Part shown: piece after piece, positions 23,289-36,550 of the stretch
Numbering within the stretch: position 1 is the stretch's first letter
Layout: every line of letters starts with the position of its first letter
Assembly: GCF_963576675.1 (NCBI RefSeq)
Contig: NC_088916.1
Location: forward strand, 13,554,501-13,618,500
Reading direction: 5' to 3'
Length of the DNA: 64,000 nucleotides
Source: Euphorbia lathyris
Lineage: Eukaryota > Streptophyta > Magnoliopsida > Malpighiales > Euphorbiaceae
Notes under the pieces: generated by a model
The model's database searches: none
The model's input: only the letters and a program-made list of their open reading frames with translations
Told to the model about the DNA's origin: nothing
Position numbers and translations under genes: made by a program

Positions 23289-23293
23289 CAAAC

Positions 23294-24235
23294 ATGCTGC
23301 TAAGACATTTAAAATTTGGAATGAATTTAGATAGGGAAAATTTAATTAAGATGAAATATACCAAATTAAATGAAATGTATGGAATTGAGATAGGGGTAAT
23401 TACATCGTGATGAATATACCTTCCCAAAAAGAGACTTTTAAGAACATTAAATAAGTGTAATATACAGAAACACAGAAATCGAATTGTTTCATGCTAAGAA
23501 TTTGGAATGAAATATACCAACATTGATTTTAATCTCGTTATTCTCCTGAACTCAATCAATGAAAATAATCTGCAAAATAGCAGGAATTAGTGGAAGTTGT
23601 AAATCTAGTAAAACAGAAATTGAACAGCCAGAACAACGGGAAACTTAAAAGTCAGGTTTAAGATAAAAGGAAAAAACTTTAATTGAAGAAGCCTAACCCC
23701 AGTTTTATGTTTTTAGGGTCTCCGGTGTATGCATCAAGTAATTCTTCTCTTGCCTTGTCTGGTTTATCTGTTTCAAATTAAAGATCATACACAGAAATAT
23801 AATCAAGAAAACCATCAAAATGCCATGTAGGGCAATAAACCATTACCATGGAATGCCGAAAGCCACAACTGCCAAATCTCTAAATGTCGTTCATGATCCC
23901 AGTTTTTAATGGAGAGGTTGAGCATGATGTAGAGAGATTGCTGCATATAAGAATTGCAATAAGACTCAAGTAGTTGATAAAATAAAACATCATGACCGGA
24001 TTCTAGATTTTGTTAAAAAAAATTGAAACTTTTAAGATTAACAAAGCCATCAATTGAAGAATAGGCCCGCAAGATGAAAACTGGAAAATAAAAACAGTGA
24101 TGATAAATGAAAATGCAAACTATCCGCTGTTACACTCAAATCTACAATAAAACAAACCTTGGGCAAACCATCGGTGATGAAGTTTTTGATCTAAATATGT
24201 GCAAACCTTGGGCAACTTCACATTTATGTTTTATC
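23294..24235. other. Helitron interior right of the TRIM array
   Basis: Mostly AT-rich without frames. On the minus strand around 23683-23767 there is an exon-like open stretch (described separately), and near 23850-23890 a short open stretch bounded by AG and GT-like sites. Neither could be assigned to a gene. Confidence 0.4.
23683..23767 (-). other. Exon-like open segment in the Helitron, source unknown
   Basis: On the minus strand an acceptor-like TTTGAAACAG ends at 23768 and is followed by an open frame of about 28 codons beginning DKPDKAREELLDAYTGD. It is on the same strand as the CHUP1-like fragment. It may be another captured exon, but the frame is short and I recognise no family. Confidence 0.25.
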
Positions 24236-24313
24236 GTTGAAGTTAGAATCCTTGTTTTATTGTTGAAGTTAGAATCCTTGTTTTATTGTTGAAGTTAGAA
24301 TCCCTAATTAAAT
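24236..24313. repeat. 26-bp tandem repeat, three copies
   Basis: GTTGAAGTTAGAATCC starts at 24236, 24262 and 24288; the third copy diverges at its end. Confidence 0.85.
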
Positions 24314-24433
24314 ACAGAAATAGAATTGAGATTGATATAACCTGTAATAGCTTATAAGAATAAGAATGGAGGACCAACAGATGGAGAGCAGCTGCCGGCC
24401 GGTTAGGGTGGGTGAGAAAAGAGGGATTCATCA

Positions 24434-24586
24434 TGATATATGTGAAGATTGAATCCGTTGAAAAGGATATGAGTTTATCTGTACTCAAATGCCGTGATAT
24501 ATGTAAAGATTGAATCCGTTGAGAAGGATATAAGTTTATCTGTACTCAAATGCGGTGATATAGGTAAAGATTGAATCCGTTGAAAA
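24434..24586. repeat. 61-bp tandem repeat, two and a half copies
   Basis: Units start at 24434, 24495 and 24556 (exact 61-bp period) and contain AAGATTGAATCCGTTGA and GTTTATCTGTACTCAAATG; the third copy stops after the first block. Confidence 0.85.
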
Positions 24587-25020
24587 CTGAAACACTTGAC
24601 AGATTTAGACGCAAAATGCTCTAAGAGAGAGAAAGACGCAATGAGGAAGAGAAACAGATGCATATCAGGAACGTTTTAGAATTTTTCAATAAAAGATGGA
24701 GATAGAATGAGTTGAAAAGACGAATTTGAAGAAGTGGTTTGGTTTTTGTGAGTTGGGTGGATCAGTTTAGGACGTGTGAGAAAGAGAGACAGTTCTAAAG
24801 GGAGTTTCAATGGCTAGGTTACGTAAGAGGGAAGAGTAGTTCGGGATTTCAATAAGGGAGAAATAAGTAGTTAGGGGAACGTGGGAGAGGTTTGCCGGAA
24901 AGAAGTTAAAAAATCCATAAGATATTGTTTTTTTATAGAAATTAAAATACTATTGAAATAATAAAAAAATTACACATCAGCATAGGATGGGTAAGGAGAT
25001 GACAAATCAGCGTTAAGTTC

Positions 25021-25042
25021 CTGCTTTAATATATGTAATAGA
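25021..25042 (-). other. Helitron 5' terminus (TC start)
   Basis: Reading leftward from 25042 on the minus strand gives TCTATTACATATATTAAAG. The flanking plus-strand base at 25043 is T, which is host A on the minus strand. This matches the 5' consensus of many plant Helitrons. Confidence 0.85.
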
Positions 25043-25592
25043 TTCTGAAGATTTGTAAATCGTTTGTTTGATTTCCATTTTGGCCATTTTTCAGAGTAGA
25101 ATGTGTGTTGTCACTACTCTCAGTTCCCCTTTCTTCCTTTTTTCCTTTCCAAACCTTACCCCTAACCTATGTTACACCATGTTTTAAGACCCTTTGATTT
25201 AGTATCTTGGATTCATACTAAGTGGTGGAGATTTGATATATTGGCAAGCTTATGGTAATTTCATTCTAGGATTGTGGCTTGAGTGATTCCTTAAAATTAA
25301 TCATTGCCTAAACACTTGAGCGATATGAGAGAAGTCCGGCGAGGGTGGTACATTTTTCAAACTGTTTTTCTTAAGGGGTTGACTGCTTTATTCTTGATCA
25401 TACATAAAGCAAACATGCTTAGGATAACGAAAGTCCATTTTTACTTAATTTGATGGTTTGTGATCTTCATAACGCTAAGGGGGTTTGGAAAGATTAGTAA
25501 GTACGTTTCATTTGAAAGGGGGGGGGGAGGGGGGATATTGACTTAAATATAGACATGCTTAGGGACAAGCATTTGGCAAGTGTGAGGTAATT
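25043..25592 (+). other. Athila 3' leader, right part, up to the LTR
   Basis: No gene. A G-rich purine run GGGGGGGGGGAGGGGGG lies at about 25518-25537, some 55 bp before the LTR, and an AAGTGTGAGG motif like those at 5091 and 5138 lies at 25578-25587. The shared motif supports this being the continuation of the leader to the left of the Helitron. Confidence 0.5.
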
Positions 25593-26877
25593 TGATAAGC
25601 ACCCAAAATGGCAAGTTTACTAGGCCCTTTTTTATGGTTATTTCCTCTTTTATGTGTCATTTTGGGACCTTTTTACTTGTTTTCTTGCATAAGCACTTTC
25701 AGGGATCAAATTGGAGAAAAGGAGGCTTGGAGGACTGTTTTGAACCTTTTTCACTCAAAGTTCAGCTTTGCTGTCGCCACTGGTTTAGTCTTGCCCAAGA
25801 CTAAGGAGGTCGACTTATTCAAAATCGCCAAATCAGCAGAATCAGAAACTAACTTATCTCCACAGTCTCAAGAGCGTATTTTGAACAAAGGAAATCCCTG
25901 AAATCAAGGAAGAAACTCAGAAGAATGAAGATTTTGTGATCAACACTATAAAAGAATTCCTCTATTGTTTTTGGGAGATACTTTTTGAATAGACGAGTTT
26001 TATTTTACTTGATAGGATTTTGTCAGTTCTTAGAATCATTTTCATTTCCTTTACATCCACCATTTTTGTCTTTGTAAGCTATCATAGTCGATTCATGACT
26101 ATGCGTAGCTAAGTTCCCCTATCGATTAAGGGATTAATCAAAGGCTAGCATTATTTCCTATTGTGAGATTGTTGTTCTTAATTTCAGTAATCTAATTTTA
26201 TGTGATCTGTTTACATGTTTATCAATCTATGAAATCAGACCTTCAATGAAAGTTTAGGTTACAGTTCGGCCGGGCTTCGGCTTTTTCATTCATTGAAACA
26301 ACGTTAGGCTATAGGATTTGTAATCATCTGAAATCCTAACTATGTTCAAGCGCATAAGCATGTGACTTGGTTTAAATCGGAATCGCTAAGAATTCGATTA
26401 ACTTAGATTGTGTCCTTCTAATTCCTAATGCTTTCGACAGATTAAATTCTAAGCGCTAAGCTAGAACTGTCTGATCGAATAGGAGCTTAACTTTAGGAGC
26501 TCTAGGATTTGCTTTACAATTAAGGAAGGATTATGTCGGGAATGAATAAGGAACGACTATAACCAATCCAAATCATGTTTATTATGATGTCATCTCACTT
26601 TCAATGATCAACGAGGAAATAATTGTTCAGCCTGCGAAATTCCCTTAATCGAAATTCCATCATAAAATAATCTCCAATATAATTTCATTTCAATTTTGCA
26701 AATTTATTTTAAGAAAACCACCAAACAATCATTTTCCCCCAATTTATATTAATTAGATTTAGTTATATACGTAATCGATCAGTATTAATCCTTCGGGTAC
26801 GATCTTTACTTACCCATTCTACAAACCAGTAGTTCGGTCTGTAATAATTATTTATCTGGTGGATTCGACACTCATCA
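25593..26877 (+). repeat. 3' LTR of the Athila-like element
   Basis: About 1285 bp, starts TGATAAGCACCC, ends GGATTCGACACTCATCA, giving short imperfect inverted ends TGATAAG / CTCATCA. LINE coding sequence begins right after it, so the right boundary is firm to within a few bases. The left boundary is inferred from the TG start and the preceding purine-rich sequence. Confidence 0.75.
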
Positions 26878-28690
26878 CCACTCCCACCTCTGTGCCAATT
26901 GTATCCTAAAAGGCTTGAAAAAAATCCTAGATTAAGCCCATCAGGGCCAGGGGATTTGTTCGGGCTCATAGAAAACATAGCTTGTTTAAACTCCTCCAAT
27001 TCGAAAGGTGCCGTGAGAAGATCATTTGTTGCTGGATCGATTAAAGAGTCAATAACCTGAACCGTTTCAGACCCAGTCGTGCCTGATGCTGAAAAGACAG
27101 ACTGGAAGTATTGCTGCGCTAATCCCAACATCTCTCCCTAATTATCAATCTCTCTCCCTCTCTCCTTAATAAGTGATGCAATGGAATTTTGTTGCCTTCT
27201 TGCTTTAACACTAGCATGGAAAAACTGAGTATTTCTGTCACCCTCTATCAACCAGAAGGCCTTAGCCCTCTGCCTCCAATAAGTCTCTTCTGCCTCCAGA
27301 GTGTCATTAAGTTTTCTCTTGGCTAAGAAAAAATGCGCAATTGATTCCTTATCTCTTTTACCATGCCGTCTCTCCATTTGATTTCTCCATTTTCTGATTT
27401 GGCTCTTGAAACGCACATTGAAACCCTTCCCCCACTCATCCATTCTCTGCACACAATCCTTCAGTTTTTCAGGAACGGACCTGCGTCCCTGCCCCTTCCA
27501 ATTTCTAATCACGAGGCTCTTGAATTCATGCTCCTTTAACCAATTTCTTCAAAGAAAAATCTTTTAATCTACTCCTCACCTTCTCCCTCTCCAAACTAAG
27601 TGAAAGGGGTAAATGATCTGAGTATCCAGACATACAGGATTGAAGGTGATAATTAGCAAATCGGTTCAACCACTCTGCTGAAGCGAATCCCCTGTCCAGC
27701 TTTTCACTCACCCACATCTCAGACCCCCTGCCTCTTTCCCATGTAAAAGGGTTGCCTTTCAGCTTCAATTCACACAAACCACACTCCTCAATAGCTTCAG
27801 CAAACTCCTGCATTAAATAGGTAGGGTATGCAACACCCCCAGCCTTTTCATTGGAATTCAGGATGCAATTAAAGTCCCCTATCTCCACCCATGGAAGTTG
27901 GGAGTCTCTGACCAGTCTCCTCAACAGATCCCAAGATTCTCCATGTCTACTGCGCTCAGCGAACCCGTAGAAACCTATTAACCTCCAATCTCCACGAACA
28001 TTGTCAGAAATAATCACATCAATGTGATGTTCAGAAAAACTTTTAACCGAAACATGAATCTCTACTTTCCACATTAATGCCAACCCACCACTACGCTCTC
28101 TTCTGTTTACATAAAAAGCCCCCTCATACTTCAACTGCTGTTTTATAGAAGCCATACACTTATCTTCCACTATAGTTTCCATTAAAAATAACATAACTAG
28201 TTTTTAGGGGACAACTAATTCCTTCAAGGACTGAACTGCCCGATGGTTTCCCAGGCCACGACAGTTCCAACTTAAGCAACTCATTCTCCCCGGCGGCCCT
28301 GAACACTAGAGCTCGCCGAATCATTTTCTGTAGAAATCCCTTTATCCTTTCCAAGAACAGAGACTTCTTACCCCTGCACACTCTCCCCTCCCTTCTCCCT
28401 TCCCTGTCCCTCCATTCTCCTCTTTCTTGCTTCAGTTAACTCTATCTCAATGTCCTCTAGGACCCCCTTACTTCCCCCTTCCTCTCCCCCTTTCTCCTGT
28501 CCCTCATTTACTACTTTTGATCTGAAGATAGACCCTGTATAAAGGCATATCATCACCTCCCTCTCCTCTCCCTCTGCTTGTTTAGCGGCCACTCTCTCTC
28601 CTCTTCCCCTCCCCATATTAGTAATGTCCCTCAGAAATCCGGATCAACCCCCTCTTACGCTCCCCCTCCCTCTCTGATCCCCTCCTAGAC
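26878..28690 (-). mobile_element. L1-type LINE fragment, interrupted by the Athila element
   Basis: Minus-strand sequence with an AP-endonuclease region (28194-27526: GRSGG-type block, LIGFYGFAERSRHGESW, IGDFNCILN, SGYSDHLPLSLSL), then a linker and the start of reverse transcriptase (27512-26880: FFHASVKARRQQNSIASL, SPNKSPGPDGL). There is a TAG at about 27138-27140 and a frameshift between 27526 and 27512. It ends at the Athila LTR, so the rest of the RT should lie left of the window. At the other end homology to the longer LINE at 56254-61347 stops near 28690; the DUF4283 part is missing, so it is 5'-truncated or deleted there. Confidence 0.88.
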
Positions 28691-29695
28691 ATATATTTAC
28701 TTAGTCAAATTATAGAAATTATAGACTGAAAATATAAAATGTTAAAGGGAATATCATTATCCAAAATTTGGATAGTTCTGTTGGAAAATTCCACAATGGG
28801 CAAGGGATAGTTATGTTGGAAAATTCCATAATGGGCAAGAACTAGAACTTGTACCCATACTGTAACAAAAAAAAAAAAGAACTTGTACCCGTACCGGTTC
28901 ATCCACTCAAATCCACTCAAATCATGTTAGTACTACTTCATCCACTCAAATGATGCCACTAGTTCCGATATTATATCTAGTTCCGGTATATAATAGAACT
29001 TCTCATTCTGCTGCTTAACTAAGATGCAACCTTAAATAATTTATGAGTCTTAATTTTAGGCTAAAGACTGCATAATCTATAGGGAAAATAAGACAAATTA
29101 GCAGTGAAAATAGAGAAATTCAACTCTAAGAGTCACAGGCTTGTTCTGTCTCCAGTAAATGACTATAATATAAATATTTCCACACTTGATTCATAAATTC
29201 TCCCATAAAAGATTCAAAGAAAGAAAGACTTCTATTTTGTTGCATTTTCTCTATAGCCAAACACAAGTGTTCAGTATTCAAATATGTAAGCAATAAGATC
29301 ACAAATTAATTACAAAAAAAAACTAATATTTCAACATGTAAATGATTCAATCTGTGTAAAAATACACAGAAACCCTAAATCTCACAACAAAAAGCATAAA
29401 TTAGCATCCAAACATACATAAAGATGAGATTGAGAAGTAATCTCACTGTAAGCATATCCATTTTCTAAAATCAATCACTTAAAGATCAAACAATTTATAA
29501 ATAAAAGAACCCCCAAAATACAAAAGCAGTTATTATATTACAATTTTGTGGCCAGAATTAACTATCACAGTTCAATTAGGTATTTCACAGCCAAACAGAC
29601 TCAGGATTTTTCAGAATGGGCATTTTAAATGTTTTCATTATTTCCCTTAACCAATAACAAAGCCAAAGAATTGGCAAGAGTGATTACTCTCGATA
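28691..29695. other. Intergenic DNA downstream of the first E2 gene
   Basis: Contains a short direct duplication TGTTGGAAAATTCCA (about 28780 and 28830), an A12 run (28866-28878) and repeated CATCCACTCAAAT. The part near 29500-29695 probably includes the 3' UTR of the E2 gene. No coding sequence found. Confidence 0.5.
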
Positions 29696-32874
<3,179 letters not shown>

Positions 32875-33399
32875 TTTTTTTTTTTTTAACATTAATGATA
32901 GGGGATTCTGGGAAGCCCAAAACCACAAAAATTAGAAAAAAGAATGTTTGGGATGTCTGTAGAAGACACATCACACTCGTGAAGATCTAAACTCAAACTC
33001 CTTGAGTAGTTTGCCATCCAATCAACTGCACTGTTCCCTTCCCGTGGGATATGAACAAGCCGCATCTCCCAATCTCTGTCATATAGATCACGACACGCCA
33101 TAGTAAGCCAATAAAAACGATATCGTTGAATCACCTCACAACTAACAAGCCGAATTACTACCAAAGAGTCCATTTCATATACTATCTTGCGGTAATGCCT
33201 AGTCCATGCGTACTTGAGGCCAAAATACAAACCTCATAGTTCTGCCAGTATTGCAGTGCAAAAATCAAGATTCACCGCCATACCTCATAACCACTAACCA
33301 TGCTCATCACGCAGGACCCCTCCAGCTGAAGCGAGCCTTGGGTTCCTCTTGCTTGCACAATCACTATTAAATTTAACCCATCCTGCATCCGGGGGAACC

Positions 33400-34743
33400 T
33401 GTTGAAACACCTTTCCACATAATTTTGATTTGACAAAATTGTTTAAGTATAATTAAAAACATATTTTAAACACACTAAGTTTAAATGCTTTGATTTATTC
33501 TACTAATGTGTTTGTTCAATGTTGAGTTAAATTGCTTATAAGACATAAGGATTAAAAGGCCCAAGCCCAATACGAAAGTCAAAGCCCAAGTCAAACAACT
33601 CAAGACAACTCGGCCCGTGTTTATCAAAACGATGTCGCTGTGTACAAAACGCAACTCAGCAAGAGAAGGATCTAGAAGACCTTCTGGGAATAACTTCGGG
33701 ACGAAGCTGCTGAGTAGATTCGACAAAGCGTACAAGACAGCAGCTGGCTAGAGAAAACTTCCAGACAAAGTGTTTCCACTTTGGGTAAAGTTCAGACGAT
33801 ACAGTATGCTGTCCAGTTGACTTTACCATATAATGAGAGACATTCTACCGAGCTGACCAAAAGATGACCGAGGACAGAAGATACTCAAATCTGATTGGCC
33901 GAGAGCTCTGAGCAAGTCAGGATGACAACGACAGGAAGCCGTTTCCCTCCAACGGTTATTTCGAAATTCGAAATGACTGATGCCTCAAGACGTCTCTATA
34001 AATAGTGCCATCAGAAGCTTCATTCAACACAGAAATTGATCAAGCCATTACGCTGACCAAATTTCTACACAAGTTCTGCAAGCAAAAAGCAAAGCAAATC
34101 TTACACTACATTTCATATCTTTGTGTAAAAGTCTAGAGTGATTATTCAATCATCTAAGGTGTCTTACCAATCATTGTTTAGGACAAACACTTATCATTTC
34201 TAGAGATTAGAAAGGAGAGGCTGAGTACTCGGTTATAGTACTCAGCGAGAGATTAGGATTGAGTAGAGGTATAGAGGAAGGTACTCTTGTTATACTCAGT
34301 TGCTAAGATTGTAAAAGGTTTGAGGCTCTACCTTTAAAGAGCTCAGTAGAGGATTCGAAATCTCGGAACGTGTTCCGGGGACAGGACGTAGGCTTAGAAG
34401 AAGCCGAACCTGGATAAATCTGCTGAGTAACGTATTTCTTACCTTAAACTCCTTATATATATTGCTTGCTTAAATAACCAAAAACTGATCAAGTAAAGAG
34501 GTCAAGCTGAGTTGTGCGCATCGAACATCTGAGCTCAGGAATAGACTTTAAGTGCTATCTCCTGACTCAAGTCAAGAAACTGACCTAGTCACCAGTTGAC
34601 TAAGCCAGTATCTTACTGATTACTCAGCGCCGCTGTTAAAACCTTTTCTCTTAAGAAAAGAAGTCTGCCCTAAGAATTAAAAAGTTTAAATAGTTCCTAA
34701 CCCCCCCTTGGAACTATACTTATAACGTTATAAGGGACCAACA
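33400..34743 (+). repeat. 5' LTR of the Sirevirus
   Basis: 1344 bp, same length as the 3' LTR. The primer site follows two bases after its end. Confidence 0.94.
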
Positions 34744-34745
34744 AG

Positions 34746-34758
34746 TGGTATCAGAGCC
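34746..34758 (+). other. Primer binding site (initiator tRNA-Met)
   Basis: TGGTATCAGAGCC, complementary to the 3' end of plant initiator tRNA-Met. Confidence 0.9.
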
Positions 34759-34805
34759 TAAAAGCTCATTGTAAAAGGTTTAACAACCTTGAGCTGATCC
34801 ACACT

Positions 34806-36545
34806 ATGGGCGAAAACAGTACTCGGTTTCTCCCAGGAAACCAAACAACTCAGATATTGCCTGAGGGGCTGTCCATCACTCGGCCTCCCTTATTCTTTGG
34901 GTCTAACTATACCTTCTGGAAGAATAGGATGAAAAATTTCATTCAGGCTACAAATATGAGTGCCTGGCTATCTATAGTGCAAGGCCCATTTGTACCTGTC
35001 GAAGTTGTGGCTGGCCAAACAGTTGTAAAAGCTGAGGCCAAATGGACAGAGGATGATCTCAAGAAGCTTCAAAATCACGCTTCGGCTATTAATATGCTTC
35101 ACTGTGCGCTCGATGCTGCAGAATATAATAAAATCTCAGGTTGTGAGTCGGCGCAAGAGATCTGGAAGAAGCTGGAGGTCACCTACGAAGGAACCAATAA
35201 AGTAAAGGAGTCCAAGGTGAACCAGCAGATGAGACTGTACGAGCTGTTCGAAATGAACAATGATGAGGGCATATCTGACATGAATGCAAGATTCACCAAC
35301 ATCATAAATGAGCTCAAGAGACTTGGGAAGATCTTCACTGAGGAAGAACAAGTCAAAAAGATACTCAGGAGTCTTCCTAAAGACTAGCAAGCAAAGAAGA
35401 CTGCTGTTGAGGAAGCTCAGGACTTAACCACCTACAAATATGACGAACTCATCGGCTCGTTGCTGACCCATGAGATATCAATGAAAAACTTCGAGGTGAA
35501 GGAAAAGTCTGAAGACAAAAAGCAGAAATCTCTTGTCATGAAAGCTGACTCCACTGAAGGGAGCTCAACAGATGATGAGGAGATGGCTATGTTCACAAGG
35601 AAGATGAAAAGGCTATTCAGGAAAAATGACAAATATTCTAAGAAGCCTTACAGAAAGTTTGATAAGTATAAAGCTGACTCCAGCGACAGCAAATACAAGA
35701 AAGACAACTCAAAGCCTATTACATGCTTTGAATGTCATCAAACTGGCCACATAAAGTCAAGCTGCCCCCACGCTGAGGAAAGATAAGAAGAACGGCAAAA
35801 AGGCAATGGTGGCTACATGGAGCGACAGTGATGAGTCTTCATCAACAGAAGCTGAGGCCACCGAGTCAGCGAAGATATGCTTCATGGCTGACGAACTTGC
35901 TGAGCCATGCGTCTCTGAGCATGCTGACCCCTCCATTGAATCTGACGATGAGGAGCAATCAAATGAGGTAATATCACTTTCCCAGCTCAGAAACGAAATG
36001 GGTAATGCCCTGAGTGATCTCTATACACTTGTCAAAAAGTGTAATAAGAAAATTAGAGCACTCAGCAGGCGTTGTGATGAGGTTGAGGAGGTCAAGCTGA
36101 GTGACCTCAGATACCTTCTTCAGGACAACTCAACTTTGCATGATAACATGAAGATCATACATGAGTCTGTCTTTGAAGTCCAATCAGTTTCGAAGAAACT
36201 GAGAAAGGACGTCACAACTATCCAGAACCAATTAAGGTTCCAAATAAAAGAAACATTCCTCTGAGAACTCAGTACCAAGGTACTCAGCAGAGATGGAATC
36301 CCCAACGGAACGTCCAGTGTGATTTCTGTGGGAAGAAAGGTCACACCACAAAGGTGTGCTGGCATGCTCAGCACTGGGGTGCTGACCAGTCAGTGAGACA
36401 ACCTAAACAGAAGGTCAGCTGTGACTTCTGTGGAAAGAATGGCCATACTGTCCAAGTATGTCGCCATAAAATAAAATATGATGCTTTACCTGTTGCACCT
36501 AACAAACAAGGACCCAAAAAGAATTGGGTACCTAAAAGTAACTAG
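34806..36545 (+). pseudogene. Sirevirus gag with three zinc knuckles, broken
   Basis: ATG 34806 starts a gag of the copia type (UBN2-like block: FFGSNYTFWKNRMKNFI, then EIWKKLEVTYEGT). TAG at 35385-35387 interrupts the frame, which then resumes unchanged. Three CX2CX4HX4C zinc knuckles are at about 35724-35765, 36318-36359 and 36420-36461. The frame shifts near 35780-35805, so that a Glu/Ser-rich and coiled-coil part (35806-36264) is in another frame, and again near 36265-36300. The last part ends at TAG 36543-36545, six bases before the pol frame. More than one knuckle is usual in Sirevirus gag. Confidence 0.85.
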
Positions 36546-36550
36546 TTACA

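Larger units (their letters stand above)
6004..25042 (-). mobile_element. Helitron, non-autonomous, 19.0 kb including nested insertions
   Basis: On the minus strand the element begins at 25042 with TCTATTACATATATTAAAG, a classic plant Helitron 5' end, and finishes at 6004 with CTAG. A perfect 7-bp stem hairpin (6015-6031) stands seven bases before that end. The flanks are A and T, with no target duplication, which is the Helitron rule. No Rep/helicase or RPA coding sequence is visible, so it depends on an autonomous partner. Without the Tat element, the TRIM array and the foldback MITE it would be about 5 kb. Its remaining interior contains gene-fragment-like exons (7295-7450, 7684-7749, possibly 23683-23767) and several short tandem duplications. 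Helitrons are known to capture host gene fragments. Confidence 0.85.
1..26877 (+). mobile_element. Athila-like Ty3/gypsy retrotransposon, 5' part outside the window, interrupted by a Helitron
   Basis: The element reads in the plus direction: reverse transcriptase, RNase H and integrase (1-2498), an extra ORF (2923-4855), a long noncoding 3' leader (4856-6003 and 25043-25592) and a 3' LTR (25593-26877). The Helitron 6004-25042 splits the leader. Assigning the right-hand leader and LTR to the same element is an inference: both are in the expected order and orientation, and the Helitron lies between a host A (6003) and a host T (25043), as expected for an AT target. Pol followed by an extra ORF and a long 3' leader fits the Athila lineage. 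The 5' LTR and gag must lie left of the window. On the right the LTR abuts LINE sequence, so the element inserted into that LINE; the expected TSD is CCACT (26878-26882), whose partner is not visible. Confidence 0.75.

Noticed and set aside
24236..24586. CRISPR-like array
   Set aside because: Repeats are directly adjacent without spacers, in a plant transposon; not CRISPR.
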